Positions 7,311 to 15,753 are shown, numbered from the stretch's first letter. The stretch: 27,153 nt of DNA from VAZQ01 sp035693615 (GCA_035693615.1 DASSGH010000156.1:1-27153); one strand, 5' to 3'. The notes: generated by a model from the letters alone, not told the origin. Numbers and translations: made by a program.

Positions 7311-9254
7311 CTACGCCGCCTGCCTCAATCGCCGCACGTCGGGCGGCACGGCCTCCTCGGCGAGCGCCTTCAGCGCCCCATCGAGCCCCAGCACGGTCTG
7401 CCCCTCGTGCCCGAGACGGCGGATAGACACGGTCCGGTCGGCTGCTTCCTTGCGACCGACCACGAGCAGCGCCGGCACCTTGGCCAGCGAGTGCTCGCGG
7501 ACCTTGTAGTTGATTTTCTCGTTCCGCAGGTCGGACTCGACCCGCAGACCCGCGCGCCGCGCGGCGGCGGTGACATCGCGGGCATAAGCATCGGCATCGT
7601 CGGTGATGGTGGCGACGACCGCCTGCAGCGGGGACAGCCAAAGCGGTAGATGGCCGCCATGGTGCTCGATGAGAATGCCGATGAAGCGCTCGAGCGACCC
7701 GAACATGGCGCGGTGGAGCATCACAGGCGTCACTTTGTTCGAGTGCTCATCGATATAGAAGGCGCCGAGGCGACCGGGCATGTTGAGATCGACCTGCACG
7801 GTGCCACACTGCCAGTCCCGACCTATGGCGTCGCGCAGCACGTATTCGAGTTTGGGCCCGTAGAACGCGCCTTCGCCCTTGTTGAGCGTCCACGGGCGCC
7901 CGGAGGTCTTGAGCGCCTGCATCAACGCGGCCTCGGATCTGTCCCACACCGCGTCGTCGCCGATGCGTTTGTCAGGGCGGTCGGAAAATTTGATGGTAAC
8001 GTCGGGGAAGCCGAAATCTTCGTAGATCGAGAGGATCAGATCGTTCATGGCGAGGGCTTCGGCAGCAATTTGCCCTTCGGTGATGAACGCGTGCGCATCA
8101 TCCTGAGTGAAGGCGCGCACCCGCATCAACCCGTGCAGGGCGCCCGACGGCTCGAAGCGGTGCACCTTGCCGAATTCGGCAAGCTTGAGCGGCAAGTCGC
8201 GGTAGGATTTCAGGCCATTCTTGAAGATTTGGATGTGGCCCGGACAGTTCATCGGCTTGACCACGAACGTGCGCTCGTCCTCTTCGCGCGGCTCGGTCAG
8301 AAACATGTTCTCGCGAAAGGTCGCCATGTGACCCGAGGCAACCCAAAGCGAAGAATCCATAAGCTGCGGCGAGTTTACTTCGACGTAGCCGGCCGTCGTC
8401 TGGCGGCGGCGGATGTAGCTTTCGAGAATTTGATAGAGGGTCCAGCCCTTCGGATGCCAGAACACTGAGCCCGGCGCCTCTTCCTGGAAGTGAAAGAGGT
8501 CCATCTCGCGGCCGAGCCGGCGATGGTCGCGCTTCTCCGCCTCTTCCAGTTGCTTGAGGTAGGCGTCGAGCTCCTCCTGCTTGGCAAAAGCCGTGCCGTA
8601 GATGCGGCTGAGCATCTCCCGGTTGGAATCGCCGCGCCAATAGGCGCCCGCAACCTTCATCAGCTTTACGGCGTTGCCCACCTTGCCGGTCGATGTCATG
8701 TGCGGGCCGCGGCACAGGTCGAACCAGTCGCCTTGGCGATAGATCTTGATCTCTTGATCTTCGGGGATGGCGTCGATCAGCTCGACCTTAAACAGCTCGC
8801 CCTTGTCGCGGAACACGCGCTTGGCGTGCTCACGCGTCCAGGCCTCTTTGCTGAAGGGTTTGTCGCGGGCGATGATTTCGCGCATCTTTTTCTCGATGAC
8901 GCCGAAATCTTCCGGCGTGAACGGCTGGTTGCGGAAGAAGTCGTAGTAAAAGCCGTTCTCGATCACAGGGCCGATGGTGACCTGGGTCCCGGGCCAGAGC
9001 GTCTGCACCGCCTCGGCGAGGACATGCGCGGCATCGTGACGGATCAGCTCCAGCGCGCGCGGGTCGTCGCGCGGAAGGAATTCGATCTTCGCGTCCCGCT
9101 CGATCGGATCGCTTAAATCCGCAAGCACGCCGTCGAGCGCCATGGCCACAGTGCGCTTGGCAAGCGACGGCGAAATTTGCCTGGCAATGTCGAGACCAGT
9201 CGACCCTTTTGGGTATTCTCGACGCGCGCCATCGGGGAAGGTCAGCGCGACCAC
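7311..9254 (-). CDS. thrS: threonine-tRNA ligase
   Basis: The 647-residue product has the full ThrRS layout. A TGS domain comes first (VALTFPDGARREYPKG). The editing domain has HDAAHVLAEA and the Cys/His pair in CRGPHMTSTGK. The class II catalytic core has the zinc ligand Cys in MNCPGH, the His ligands in TQDDAHAF and MLHRAMFGS, and motif 3. The C-terminal anticodon-binding domain ends RLRQAA. It charges tRNA-Thr in the cytoplasm. I set the start at GTG 9254 because AGGAG lies 7 bases before it and the family begins here; the frame is open further to 9563 but those residues do not resemble ThrRS. yidD lies upstream on the same strand. Confidence 0.97.
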   Translation of the reverse strand: MVALTFPDGARREYPKGSTGLDIARQISPSLAKRTVAMALDGVLADLSDPIERDAKIEFLPRDDPRALELIRHDAAHVLAEAVQTLWPGTQVTIGPVIENGFYYDFFRNQPFTPEDFGVIEKKMREIIARDKPFSKEAWTREHAKRVFRDKGELFKVELIDAIPEDQEIKIYRQGDWFDLCRGPHMTSTGKVGNAVKLMKVAGAYWRGDSNREMLSRIYGTAFAKQEELDAYLKQLEEAEKRDHRRLGREMDLFHFQEEAPGSVFWHPKGWTLYQILESYIRRRQTTAGYVEVNSPQLMDSSLWVASGHMATFRENMFLTEPREEDERTFVVKPMNCPGHIQIFKNGLKSYRDLPLKLAEFGKVHRFEPSGALHGLMRVRAFTQDDAHAFITEGQIAAEALAMNDLILSIYEDFGFPDVTIKFSDRPDKRIGDDAVWDRSEAALMQALKTSGRPWTLNKGEGAFYGPKLEYVLRDAIGRDWQCGTVQVDLNMPGRLGAFYIDEHSNKVTPVMLHRAMFGSLERFIGILIEHHGGHLPLWLSPLQAVVATITDDADAYARDVTAAARRAGLRVESDLRNEKINYKVREHSLAKVPALLVVGRKEAADRTVSIRRLGHEGQTVLGLDGALKALAEEAVPPDVRRLRQAA

Positions 9255-9321
9255 CGCTTGGCTCCTGTTGCTCACTCGCTGCCTACGACTGCAGGTAAGC
9301 GTGGCCGGACTGTATTGGATT

Positions 9322-9377
9322 GGCGCCGGTCCGGGCGGCGCCTGTGCCGCGCTCCCACACGGCGAAACACGATTATA
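9322..9377 (-). promoter_or_regulatory. candidate thrS promoter and leader hairpin
   Basis: On the minus strand a perfect TATAAT (9377 to 9372) follows a TTGCGC-like -35 element about 15 bases upstream. That spacing is short, so the -35 is doubtful. Transcription would begin near 9365, giving a leader of about 110 bases before GTG 9254. The leader carries a GGCGCC/GGCGCC hairpin (9322-9327 with 9337-9342, 9-base loop). Confidence 0.4.
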
Positions 9378-9435
9378 CGATGTGCGTAGGGCGCGCAACG
9401 CGGCGTGCTTGCCGGCAAAACGAAGCGCCAAAGTC

Positions 9436-9792
9436 TCAGACGCGCGGCGGCGCAATCTCGGGGCCGCAATTGGTGCCGCGCCAGCGCCCATAGCGCCAAG
9501 GCAGATACCAGCGCGCGCGATTGGGCAACGATGTCGCCACGACGTCGAGCCCGCGGGTGCCAAACGGGTGACAGCGGCAGAGCCGCGCGAGCGTCATCCA
9601 GCCGCCGGCCCATAGACCGAACCGGCCGATCGCCTCCTCGGCATAATCCGAGCAGGTCGGCAGATGCCGGCAGTTGAACCCGGTCAGCGCGGAGAAGCCA
9701 TAGCGATAGACCTTGATCAACCCCCGCGCCAGGAGGCCGGGGCCGCCCGCAAGATAGTGGGCAACCATGCGAACACGGCCTTGCTCGTTCAT
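9436..9792 (-). CDS. yidD: membrane protein insertion efficiency factor YidD
   Basis: The 118-residue product carries the YidD (DUF37) signature: ARGLIKVYRYGFSALTGF, the conserved NCRHLPTCSDYAEEAI motif, and a second Cys-containing block ARLCRCHPFG about 25 residues later, followed by GLDVV. YidD is a small amphipathic protein at the inner membrane that helps YidC-dependent insertion. In many bacteria it sits beside rnpA/yidC; in some Hyphomicrobiales it sits, as here, upstream of thrS. ATG 9792 is chosen over the more distant start at 9855 because the added residues are not conserved; ATG 9765 (MVAHYLAGG) is also possible. The C-terminal tail (RYGRWRGTNCGPEI) is longer than in short family members. 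Confidence 0.92.
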   Translation of the reverse strand: MNEQGRVRMVAHYLAGGPGLLARGLIKVYRYGFSALTGFNCRHLPTCSDYAEEAIGRFGLWAGGWMTLARLCRCHPFGTRGLDVVATSLPNRARWYLPWRYGRWRGTNCGPEIAPPRV

Positions 9793-10018
9793 GCAGGTTC
9801 CACGAACCCTATCTTTGTACCCCCGTAACATAATTGTGGCGGCGGGGGAGGCCATGCGGTGTGGGGTAAATTGGGACCTTCACAACGGTGTTTTCGGACT
9901 AGACCCGAATCTCTGCCGCCTTTAAAAAGGGACCGGCCAAACTGAGGGACACTGGGGCGTTTTCGACCGACGTCGAATCAAGAAGCGTCGCGCGAAACGC
10001 CATTGCATGAGGGTCAGC

Positions 10019-10816
10019 ATGCTCCGACTCTTCTGGAGCGCGTTCGCGCTCGCTTGCGGTATAGTTCAAGCGTCCTCCGCGCCTCCCACACCAGCCCAAG
10101 ACGACAGCGGGAGCGCTCCGATGCGCTTCGAGTGGAGGCGCGAGGGGCCGGCCGAGCTCTGCGGAGGGACTTGCCGCGTGTGGATTTCCGCCGTCGGTTA
10201 CATCACGGCTGACACCCCGCGCGAGTTCGAGACCTTTGCCAAAGATCCGAATGTTCACGGCGCAGTCCTGGTGCTCGATTCCGACGGCGGGTCGGTTTTG
10301 GGCACGCTGGCGCTCGGCCGCGCCATTCGAAAACTCGGTATGATCACCACCATTGGCAAGACGACGGTACTGGCGCGGACTGGCAACGGCGAGCGGCGTG
10401 CAGCGCTGTTGCCGGATGGCAGCTGCGAGTCCATGTGCGCGTTCCTGCTGCTTGCCGGGGAACGCCGCTATGTGCCGCCAGAGGCGCACGTGCTCGTTCA
10501 CCAAATCTGGCTCGGCAAGAAGCGCAAGCAGGCGCTGGAGTCGAATTATTCGGCCGAGGAGCTCAACATCGTTCAGCGCGACATCGGCCGATTGGTGCAA
10601 TACACCATCGAGATGGGGGGCAGCGGCGAGCTGCTGGAAACGGCGTTGCGGATTCCGCCGTGGGAGCCGCTGTACCGGCTTTCCGTGGACGAACTGCGGC
10701 GCATGAAGCTCACCACCGCTGAGGCTCTGTTCGAGCCCGACGTTGCCGGATCGCCGCCGCCGAAATCGACGACGTCGCTGGCAACGGTCGGCCAACCCGC
10801 CGCCCCGCGGGATTAG
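10019..10816 (+). CDS. periplasmic ClpP/crotonase-like protein (COG3904 type)
   Basis: The 265-residue product has a signal peptide (MLRLFWSAFALACGIVQASS) and a ClpP/crotonase-type core. This comprises a strand with LVLDSDGGSVLGTLALG (about residues 84-100, oxyanion-type Gly-Gly), a Cys-x-Ser-x-Cys motif with Ser138 in the CESMC context followed by AFLLLAGERRYV, and His161 in VLVHQIW. These are the positions of the nucleophile and general base in this group. Cys48/Cys52 and Cys136/Cys140 could form disulfides. ATG 10019 is chosen because GAGGG lies 5 bases before it; ATG 10007 would add four residues. It lies divergent from yidD. Function is unproven; a serine hydrolase or protease is inferred. 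Confidence 0.75.
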   Translation: MLRLFWSAFALACGIVQASSAPPTPAQDDSGSAPMRFEWRREGPAELCGGTCRVWISAVGYITADTPREFETFAKDPNVHGAVLVLDSDGGSVLGTLALGRAIRKLGMITTIGKTTVLARTGNGERRAALLPDGSCESMCAFLLLAGERRYVPPEAHVLVHQIWLGKKRKQALESNYSAEELNIVQRDIGRLVQYTIEMGGSGELLETALRIPPWEPLYRLSVDELRRMKLTTAEALFEPDVAGSPPPKSTTSLATVGQPAAPRD

Positions 10817-11093
10817 CATTTCCGTCGCGCGCGATGCGGGCCGACGCGCTGGTCAGTGCAAGGAAAATTACCGGGTCCGCTTGCACCGCTAGCGGCTAAA
10901 CAGCCTCGCGTAGGACCTTGAGCCGCGGCAGCTCCGATTGCTCCTTGGCGCGCATGGCGGCTTCGCCGGCGCAATCCGCGGGCAGCGCGCGGCGTTCCAA
11001 CACGCGATCAAAAGCCCAGCTAGCCGGCGGCCACACGCGCGATCGTCAACCCGCGGTCCTCAATTGATGGCCGATGCGCCACTCGAGACAGGT

Positions 11094-11546
11094 CTATTCG
11101 GCCGCCATCGCCGCTCTGCGCTTGGCCTCGATCTGATCGATCGCGGCGGTGACGGCATCGAACGTCAGCATGGTCGAAGCGTGGCGCGCCTTGTAATCGC
11201 GCACCGGTTCGAGCACGGCGATGTCGGCCCATTTGCCGCTCGGCGGCGCGCCATTTTCCTTCAGCATCCGCCGCACCGCCTCGCGCAGGTCGCGCAACTC
11301 GTTGGCCTTCGACCCGATGACGTTGCGCGCCATGATCGACGAGGAAGCCTGTCCGAGAGCGCAAGCTTTCACCTGGTGCGAGAAGTCGGTAACGATGTCG
11401 CCGTCCATTTTGAGGTCGACGGTGACGGTCGAGCCGCAAAGCTTGGAATGCGCCGTCGCCGACGCGTGGGGATCGGCAAGCCGGCCTAGGCGGGGAATAT
11501 TCCCCGCCAATTCGAGAATTCGGCTGTTGTAAACCTCGTTCAACAT
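11094..11546 (-). CDS. IscU/NifU-N-like iron-sulfur cluster assembly scaffold protein, two-Cys variant
   Basis: The 150-residue product follows the IscU/SufU fold: LNEVYNSRILELAGN at the start, SKLCGSTVTVDLKMDGD (Cys37, Asp44), and VKACALGQASSSIMA (Cys62). The third ligand Cys, usually in an R-x-x-C context near the C terminus, is replaced: the segment reads RHASTMLTF, so Ser124 stands there. Only two cysteines occur in the protein. Such variants recur in alphaproteobacteria, so this is probably not decay. The family builds Fe-S clusters in the cytoplasm. ATG 11546 matches the family start. It is divergent from folE, a typical neighbour in this group. Confidence 0.88.
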   Translation of the reverse strand: MLNEVYNSRILELAGNIPRLGRLADPHASATAHSKLCGSTVTVDLKMDGDIVTDFSHQVKACALGQASSSIMARNVIGSKANELRDLREAVRRMLKENGAPPSGKWADIAVLEPVRDYKARHASTMLTFDAVTAAIDQIEAKRRAAMAAE

Positions 11547-11890
11547 GAGCTTCGCGAGCCAGCACGGCGCGGCGATTGCGCGTCCCTTTTGCACGAATAT
11601 ATAGGGAGCGGCCGGCAGGCGCGAGCAAGCGTCCGCGAGCCGGCTCCGGCTTTGGCTGCGTAAAGCCAGACGCAAGCCATGTAAAATGGGAATGCGGCGT
11701 CCGGTCGCCGCGCATGGGTCGAATCTTCCCAAGCGGCTGTAACCGATGCGGCCGCCTCGGTGACACCGCCGGCCTCAGGTCGGTCGAACGGAGAGACCGC
11801 TAGGGATGCCGTCGCAAACCTTGGCCCAAAGCGTCGCCGGCCGAGCAGGGGCCCCTGTCCGATCACCTACGTGCGGCTTCCGCGCCGGTC
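11547..11890. promoter_or_regulatory. divergent intergenic region between the scaffold gene and folE
   Basis: No coding frame is supported in these 344 bases. For the scaffold gene a TATATA -10-like element lies at 11598-11603 (minus strand, about 50 bases before its ATG), with a weak TTGCTC 19 bases upstream. On the folE side an A/T pocket (GTAAAAT near 11678) and a short TGGCT/AGCCA hairpin (near 11654) are seen but no confident promoter. A GGGGCCCC palindrome lies near 11850. Confidence 0.3.
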
Positions 11891-12559
11891 GTGCCCAAGC
11901 CCTCGCGCGAGCAAGCGCTTGCGGCGGTGCCCACGCTGATCGCCTATGCCGGCGGTGATCCCGATCGCGAGGGCCTACGCGATACGCCGAAGCGCGTCGT
12001 CGATGCCTACGCGGAGCTTTACAGCGGCTATCGTGAATGCCCTGTCGATGTACTCGAGCGCACCTTCGGCGATATCGGCAGGTACGAGGATTTCGTGCTG
12101 GTACGCGACATCGGCTTTAATTCCCACTGCGAGCACCACATGATGCCGTTTACCGGGAAGGCACATATCGCCTATAAGCCGGTCGACCGAGTCGTCGGCC
12201 TTTCCAAGCTCGCCCGCTTGGTGGACGTCTATGCGCGTCGGCTGCAGACACAGGAGCACATGACTTCGCAGATTGCGACCGCGATCGAGGAGATCCTCAA
12301 GCCGAGCGGCGTCGCGGTTATGGTCGAGGCCGAGCACATGTGCATGTCGTTGCGCGGCGTGGAGAAGCCGGGCTCATCCACCATTACCACCCACTTCATC
12401 GGTAGTTTTCGCGACAATCCCGACGATCAGCTCCGCTTTATCGCCATGGTGCGCGGCGGCGATCGTCGAGTGGTCTTTAGGATCGAGCCAAGCACGCCCT
12501 CGCCGATGAGTAATTTGCTCCCCGCGCGCGCGGGAGCGACAGGAGACAACGTCGTTTAG
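11891..12559 (+). CDS. folE: GTP cyclohydrolase I
   Basis: The 222-residue product is type IA GTP cyclohydrolase I, which converts GTP to dihydroneopterin triphosphate at the entry of folate synthesis. Early on it has GDPDREGLRDTPKRVVDAY. The zinc ligands are Cys80 and His83 in GFNSHCEHHMMPF and Cys151 in EHMCMSLRG. The substrate region GLSKLARLVDVYARRLQTQE and the GSSTITTHFIGSF segment follow. The GTG start at 11891 has no clear ribosome binding site and is tentative. The C-terminal tail after VVFRIEPS is longer than usual (about 25 residues). hisI follows about 50 bases downstream on the same strand. Confidence 0.96.
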   Translation: MPKPSREQALAAVPTLIAYAGGDPDREGLRDTPKRVVDAYAELYSGYRECPVDVLERTFGDIGRYEDFVLVRDIGFNSHCEHHMMPFTGKAHIAYKPVDRVVGLSKLARLVDVYARRLQTQEHMTSQIATAIEEILKPSGVAVMVEAEHMCMSLRGVEKPGSSTITTHFIGSFRDNPDDQLRFIAMVRGGDRRVVFRIEPSTPSPMSNLLPARAGATGDNVV

Positions 12560-12610
12560 CCGATCAGCGGATTACCCGCGTGCGCGGCGAGCGAACATTT
12601 GGGGGTCGTC

Positions 12611-13072
12611 TTGCCCGACCAGATTCCCCGTTTTGCCCAGCGCGTCTCGACCGAAGAGGTCGAGGAAGGTCTTGCCTTCGCGCCTAAATTCGACGCCGAG
12701 GGGCTCGTCACCTGCGTGGTGACCGATGCGCAATCCGGCGACGTACTGATGGTCGCCCACATGAACGCGCAGGCGTTGCAGCAAACCATCGCAAGCGGGG
12801 AAGCTTGCTACTTCAGCCGCTCGCGCCAAAGCCTCTGGCGCAAAGGCGAATCCTCTGGTCACCGCCAACGCGTCGTGGAGATGCGCGTCGACTGCGACCA
12901 GGACGCGGTGTGGATCAAGGTGGAGCAGGAGGGCGCCGGCGCCTGTCATACCGGGCGGCGCTCGTGCTTCTATCGCGCGGTGCCGTTGGGCAAGGCCGGC
13001 GCGGTGATGCTCGAATTTCGCGACGCCGAGAAGACCTTCGATCCGAGCGCGGTGTACGGGAAGACGAAATAG
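12611..13072 (+). CDS. hisI: phosphoribosyl-AMP cyclohydrolase
   Basis: The product has all HisI motifs: DVLMVAHMNAQAL, a SLWRKGESSGH segment, the Mg2+-binding DCDQD (residues 94-98) with zinc Cys95, and the second zinc pair Cys112 and Cys119 in ACHTGRRSCFYR. It opens the purine ring of phosphoribosyl-AMP, the third step of histidine synthesis. It is a stand-alone HisI without a HisE fusion, as is usual in alphaproteobacteria. I place the start at TTG 12611 because a GGGGG stretch (12601-12605) lies in ribosome binding site position; TTG 12599 in the same frame is the alternative. It is downstream of folE and probably co-transcribed. Confidence 0.94.
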   Translation: MPDQIPRFAQRVSTEEVEEGLAFAPKFDAEGLVTCVVTDAQSGDVLMVAHMNAQALQQTIASGEACYFSRSRQSLWRKGESSGHRQRVVEMRVDCDQDAVWIKVEQEGAGACHTGRRSCFYRAVPLGKAGAVMLEFRDAEKTFDPSAVYGKTK

Positions 13073-13123
13073 CTCGCGCGAAGACGACGCGTCCGACGCA
13101 GCGCGGCTCGGCCGGACCGAGGC

Positions 13124-14005
13124 TCAAGCCACGCCCGCAGCGGCCGCCCGGGTGAGCAATTGCCGGGCGCGTTCGAGGTGTGGGCGGTCGTACATCACCC
13201 CATCGATGCCGACCGTGCCTCTGCCGGGGTGAGCCTCGAATGCGGCGACGACGGCGCGCGCTTGCGCAACGGCCGCGGCCGACGGCGTGAACACCTCGTT
13301 GATGATTAGCACCTGCGCCGGATGGATGGCCATTTTGCCGGTGAACCCATCGCGGCGCGCTTCCTCGCTCTCCCGGCGCAACGCCGCGGCATTGCGGAAA
13401 TCGACGGTGACGGTGTCGATCGCCTGCACGCGCGCCGCCGCTGCGGCGGCAAGGCAGAGCGCGCGGGCGAGCCGATAGGGGTCAAGGAAGCGGCCCTCGC
13501 TGTCGCGGTTCGCCTCGGCGCCGAGCTCGGCTGAGAGATCTTCGGCGCCCCAGGTCAGTCCCTCGAGACGCCCGCTCGCCTCGCCATACGTGCCGGCGAG
13601 AAACAACGCCGTCGCCGTTTCCGTCGCGATTGCGACGATCTTGACGCAGCCATCGGGCAGGCCAGTGATCGCCTCGCGCGCCGAGAGCTTGGCGTCGGCC
13701 CGAACCACGTCGGCTCCTCCCTGCGCCTTCGGCAGCATGATGGCGTCGGGACGCGCCGGCACGACGGCGTCGAGGTCGGCGTCGCAAAGGCCGCTCGCAA
13801 AGCCGTTGACGCGAACCAGCAGGCGAGGGCGGTGCGCGGCTTTAGCGGCATCGGCGATGAATGCTGCGGCGCTTAGCCGTGCGTCCGCCTTGCCTTGCGT
13901 CGGAATTGAGTCTTCGAGGTCGACGATCAGCGCGTCGGCGCCGCTCCCCATCGCCTTGTCGAGTTTTTTTGCGTCATCGGCCGGGACGAAAAGCAGCGAG
14001 CGCAT
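13124..14005 (-). CDS. HpcH/HpaI-family CoA ester lyase (CitE-like)
   Basis: The 293-residue product is a CitE/malyl-CoA lyase-type TIM barrel: RSLLFVPADDAKKLDKA at the start, the acidic metal site DALIVDLEDSIP, RVNGFASGL, IMLPKAQGG, VAIATETATALF, LTWGAEDLSAELGAE and the C-terminal KMAIHPAQV motif. These enzymes cleave or form 3-hydroxyacyl-CoA thioesters such as citramalyl-, malyl- or methylmalyl-CoA. ATG 14005 overlaps the stop of the MaoC-like gene by one base (TGATG), which fixes the start and implies translational coupling; the longer frame to 14044 is rejected for that reason. The exact substrate is not readable. Confidence 0.9.
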   Translation of the reverse strand: MRSLLFVPADDAKKLDKAMGSGADALIVDLEDSIPTQGKADARLSAAAFIADAAKAAHRPRLLVRVNGFASGLCDADLDAVVPARPDAIMLPKAQGGADVVRADAKLSAREAITGLPDGCVKIVAIATETATALFLAGTYGEASGRLEGLTWGAEDLSAELGAEANRDSEGRFLDPYRLARALCLAAAAAARVQAIDTVTVDFRNAAALRRESEEARRDGFTGKMAIHPAQVLIINEVFTPSAAAVAQARAVVAAFEAHPGRGTVGIDGVMYDRPHLERARQLLTRAAAAGVA

Positions 14006-14493
14006 CAGCAGGGCCGCATGCGCATGAACACTTGGCGCCGGCATTCGGCGACCAGCTTGTTGTCCTGATTGTAGGCGCGGTGATGGAACTCGACGATGCC
14101 CGCACCCGGGCGCGACGTCGATTCACGCTTGCTGATCACCTCGGTCGTGACATGGACCGTGTCGCCCTCGAACAGCGGGTGAGGGAACTTCACCTCGGTC
14201 ATGCCGAGATTGGCGATCGTCGTGCCGACGGTGAGGTGATTGACCATGATGCCGATCATCAGCCCCAGCGTGAACAGCGAGTTCATCAGCGGCTGGCCCC
14301 ACTCGGTTTCCTGCTCGCAGAAATGGCGATCAATGTGCAGCGGCTGGGGATTGAGCGTCATGTTGGAGAACAACATGTTGTCCATCTGCGTCACCGTGCG
14401 CGTGAGCGGATGCTCATACAGGTGGCCGACCACGAAATCGTCGAAATAGAGGCCGCCGCGTTTATGGCGGCGCAGCTCGGTATCCTGAGCCAT
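14005..14493 (-). CDS. MaoC-like hotdog-fold dehydratase/hydratase
   Basis: The 162-residue product is a single hotdog domain of the MaoC type: GGLYFDDFVVGHLYEHPLTR, the region MDNMLFSNMTLNPQPLHID with the typical Asp/His context of the hydratase site, LMNSLFTLGLMIGIMV, and the strand block LGMTEVKFPHPLFEGDTV. A strong AGGAGGAAGG-type ribosome binding site precedes ATG 14493. It sits first in a two-gene operon with the CitE-like lyase. A hydratase plus lyase pair acting in sequence on a C4-C5 unsaturated dicarboxyl-CoA (mesaconyl-, itaconyl-type) is a sensible inference, not proven. Confidence 0.88.
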   Translation of the reverse strand: MAQDTELRRHKRGGLYFDDFVVGHLYEHPLTRTVTQMDNMLFSNMTLNPQPLHIDRHFCEQETEWGQPLMNSLFTLGLMIGIMVNHLTVGTTIANLGMTEVKFPHPLFEGDTVHVTTEVISKRESTSRPGAGIVEFHHRAYNQDNKLVAECRRQVFMRMRPC

Positions 14494-14552
14494 TGCCTTC
14501 CTCCGGGACTAGCGCGAGTTCATGCGCTGCATTTGAGCCACGGTTCGAAACA

Positions 14553-14864
14553 TCAGCCGCTGGCTTGCACGAAGATGCGGTCGCCTTGCAGGTCGATGAT
14601 CTGCTTGGCCTTGGAGATCGCGAAGGCGATCGCGTCGTCCCGACCTTGATGGGTATCGGCCCGGATGAAGCGATGCTCTTTCACGCCTTCAGGGGTGTCC
14701 TTCTCAATGATTCCGGCGGTCTGATAGCCGCCGTTGTTTCGGTAGGGAGTCGCACGAATGCGATAGCCCTTGTATTCAACCGGCGCCGCCGCGGGCGCGT
14801 CGGCCTCGCCCAATCCTCGCCCGCCGGCGAGCCGACTCCAGGCTGCTTTGAGCTTCGAGAACAT
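14553..14864 (-). CDS. HlyU-family protein
   Basis: The 103-residue product matches the small HlyU family common in alphaproteobacteria. An N-terminal amphipathic stretch (MFSKLKAAWSRLAG) leads into the conserved domain EYKGYRIRATPYRNNGGYQT, AGIIEKD and HRFIRADTHQGRDDAI, ending with ISKAKQIIDLQGDRIF. In Vibrio the unrelated winged-helix HlyU is a regulator; this domain family carries the annotation 'transcriptional activator HlyU' but its biochemical role in alphaproteobacteria is unclear. ATG 14864 is chosen over 14879 since the family starts MFSKL or similar. It lies downstream of the NAD kinase gene on the same strand, with about 100 bases between. Confidence 0.82.
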   Translation of the reverse strand: MFSKLKAAWSRLAGGRGLGEADAPAAAPVEYKGYRIRATPYRNNGGYQTAGIIEKDTPEGVKEHRFIRADTHQGRDDAIAFAISKAKQIIDLQGDRIFVQASG

Positions 14865-14970
14865 GGATACCACCGCCACCTGGCGCGCGCCGGGATCACG
14901 CGTCGATTATTGCGCGCTTGCCCGTGTCTGTCGACCGCCTCGGCCATGGGCCCCCGAAGGCAGCACGTTC

Positions 14971-15753
14971 TCAATATCGGAACTGCTCCCGGAGAATTCG
15001 CTCGTCGAGGCTATGGCCTGGATCGAATAGCATCTGCATGGAGATGCTGTGGTCCATGTGAATGTCGACGGAACAGACCGAACGAACCTCGTCATGATCA
15101 GCCACCGCGGCAACCGGCCGCTTCTCCGGCTCGAGCACGTCGACGCGCACCCGCGCGCCGTCCGGCAAAAGTGCGCCGCGCCAGTCTCGCGGCCGGAACG
15201 GACTGATCGGCGTCAGCGCCATCAAAGGCGCGCTGATCGGAATGATCGGCCCTTTAGCCGAGAGATTATATGCGGTCGACCCGGCGGGCGTCGCCACCAA
15301 CACGCCGTCGGCCACCAATTCCCTGAGCCGTTCCTTGCCGTCGATTAGAATGCGCAGTCGCGCCGCCTGATACGTCTGGCGATAGAGGAACACGTCGTTG
15401 AATGCATGAAACTCCACCGCATGGCCTTGATTGTCGCGGGCGTGCATGAGCAGCGGATGGATCACCGTCACGTGGGCCTTGGCGAGGCGCTCCGGCAGTT
15501 GATCCGGATGAAATTCGTTCATCAGAAATCCGACGGTGCCGCGGTGCATGCCGTAGATCGGCTTGCCCGTGGTCATGAACCGGTGCAGGGTCTGCAGCAT
15601 TAGTCCGTCGCCGCCGAGCGCGACAATGACGTCGGCAGCCTCGGCCGGGGCGTTGCCATAGCGGGCGATGAGTCGCTCGAGTGCCTCGCGCGCCTCGGAA
15701 ATAGGGCTCGCGACGAAGGCTATCCGCTCGAACTTCGGGGTCGCGGAGCTCAT
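14971..15753 (-). CDS. nadK: NAD kinase
   Basis: The 260-residue product shows the NAD kinase signature GGDG (residues 47-50, in VIVALGGDGLMLQTLH), the GTVGFLMNEF motif with the NAD-contacting Asn-Glu, FNDVFLYR, and the DGVLVATPAGSTAYNLSAKGPI block of the second domain. It phosphorylates NAD to NADP in the cytoplasm. A GAGG ribosome binding site lies 6 bases upstream of ATG 15753. The length (about 255-260) and the lack of an N-terminal extension match the alphaproteobacterial form. Divergent from cutA, with a short shared promoter region of 85 bases. Confidence 0.96.
   Translation of the reverse strand: MSSATPKFERIAFVASPISEAREALERLIARYGNAPAEAADVIVALGGDGLMLQTLHRFMTTGKPIYGMHRGTVGFLMNEFHPDQLPERLAKAHVTVIHPLLMHARDNQGHAVEFHAFNDVFLYRQTYQAARLRILIDGKERLRELVADGVLVATPAGSTAYNLSAKGPIIPISAPLMALTPISPFRPRDWRGALLPDGARVRVDVLEPEKRPVAAVADHDEVRSVCSVDIHMDHSISMQMLFDPGHSLDERILREQFRY

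Noticed and set aside
9255..9563. N-terminal extension of the thrS frame by about 100 residues
   Set aside because: The extra residues are not ThrRS-like and the TATAAT-type promoter lies inside this stretch; GTG 9254 has a good ribosome binding site and the family start.
10896..11036. Minus-strand GTG frame of 46 residues after the scaffold gene
   Set aside because: No ribosome binding site, no recognisable motif and no distinctive composition.
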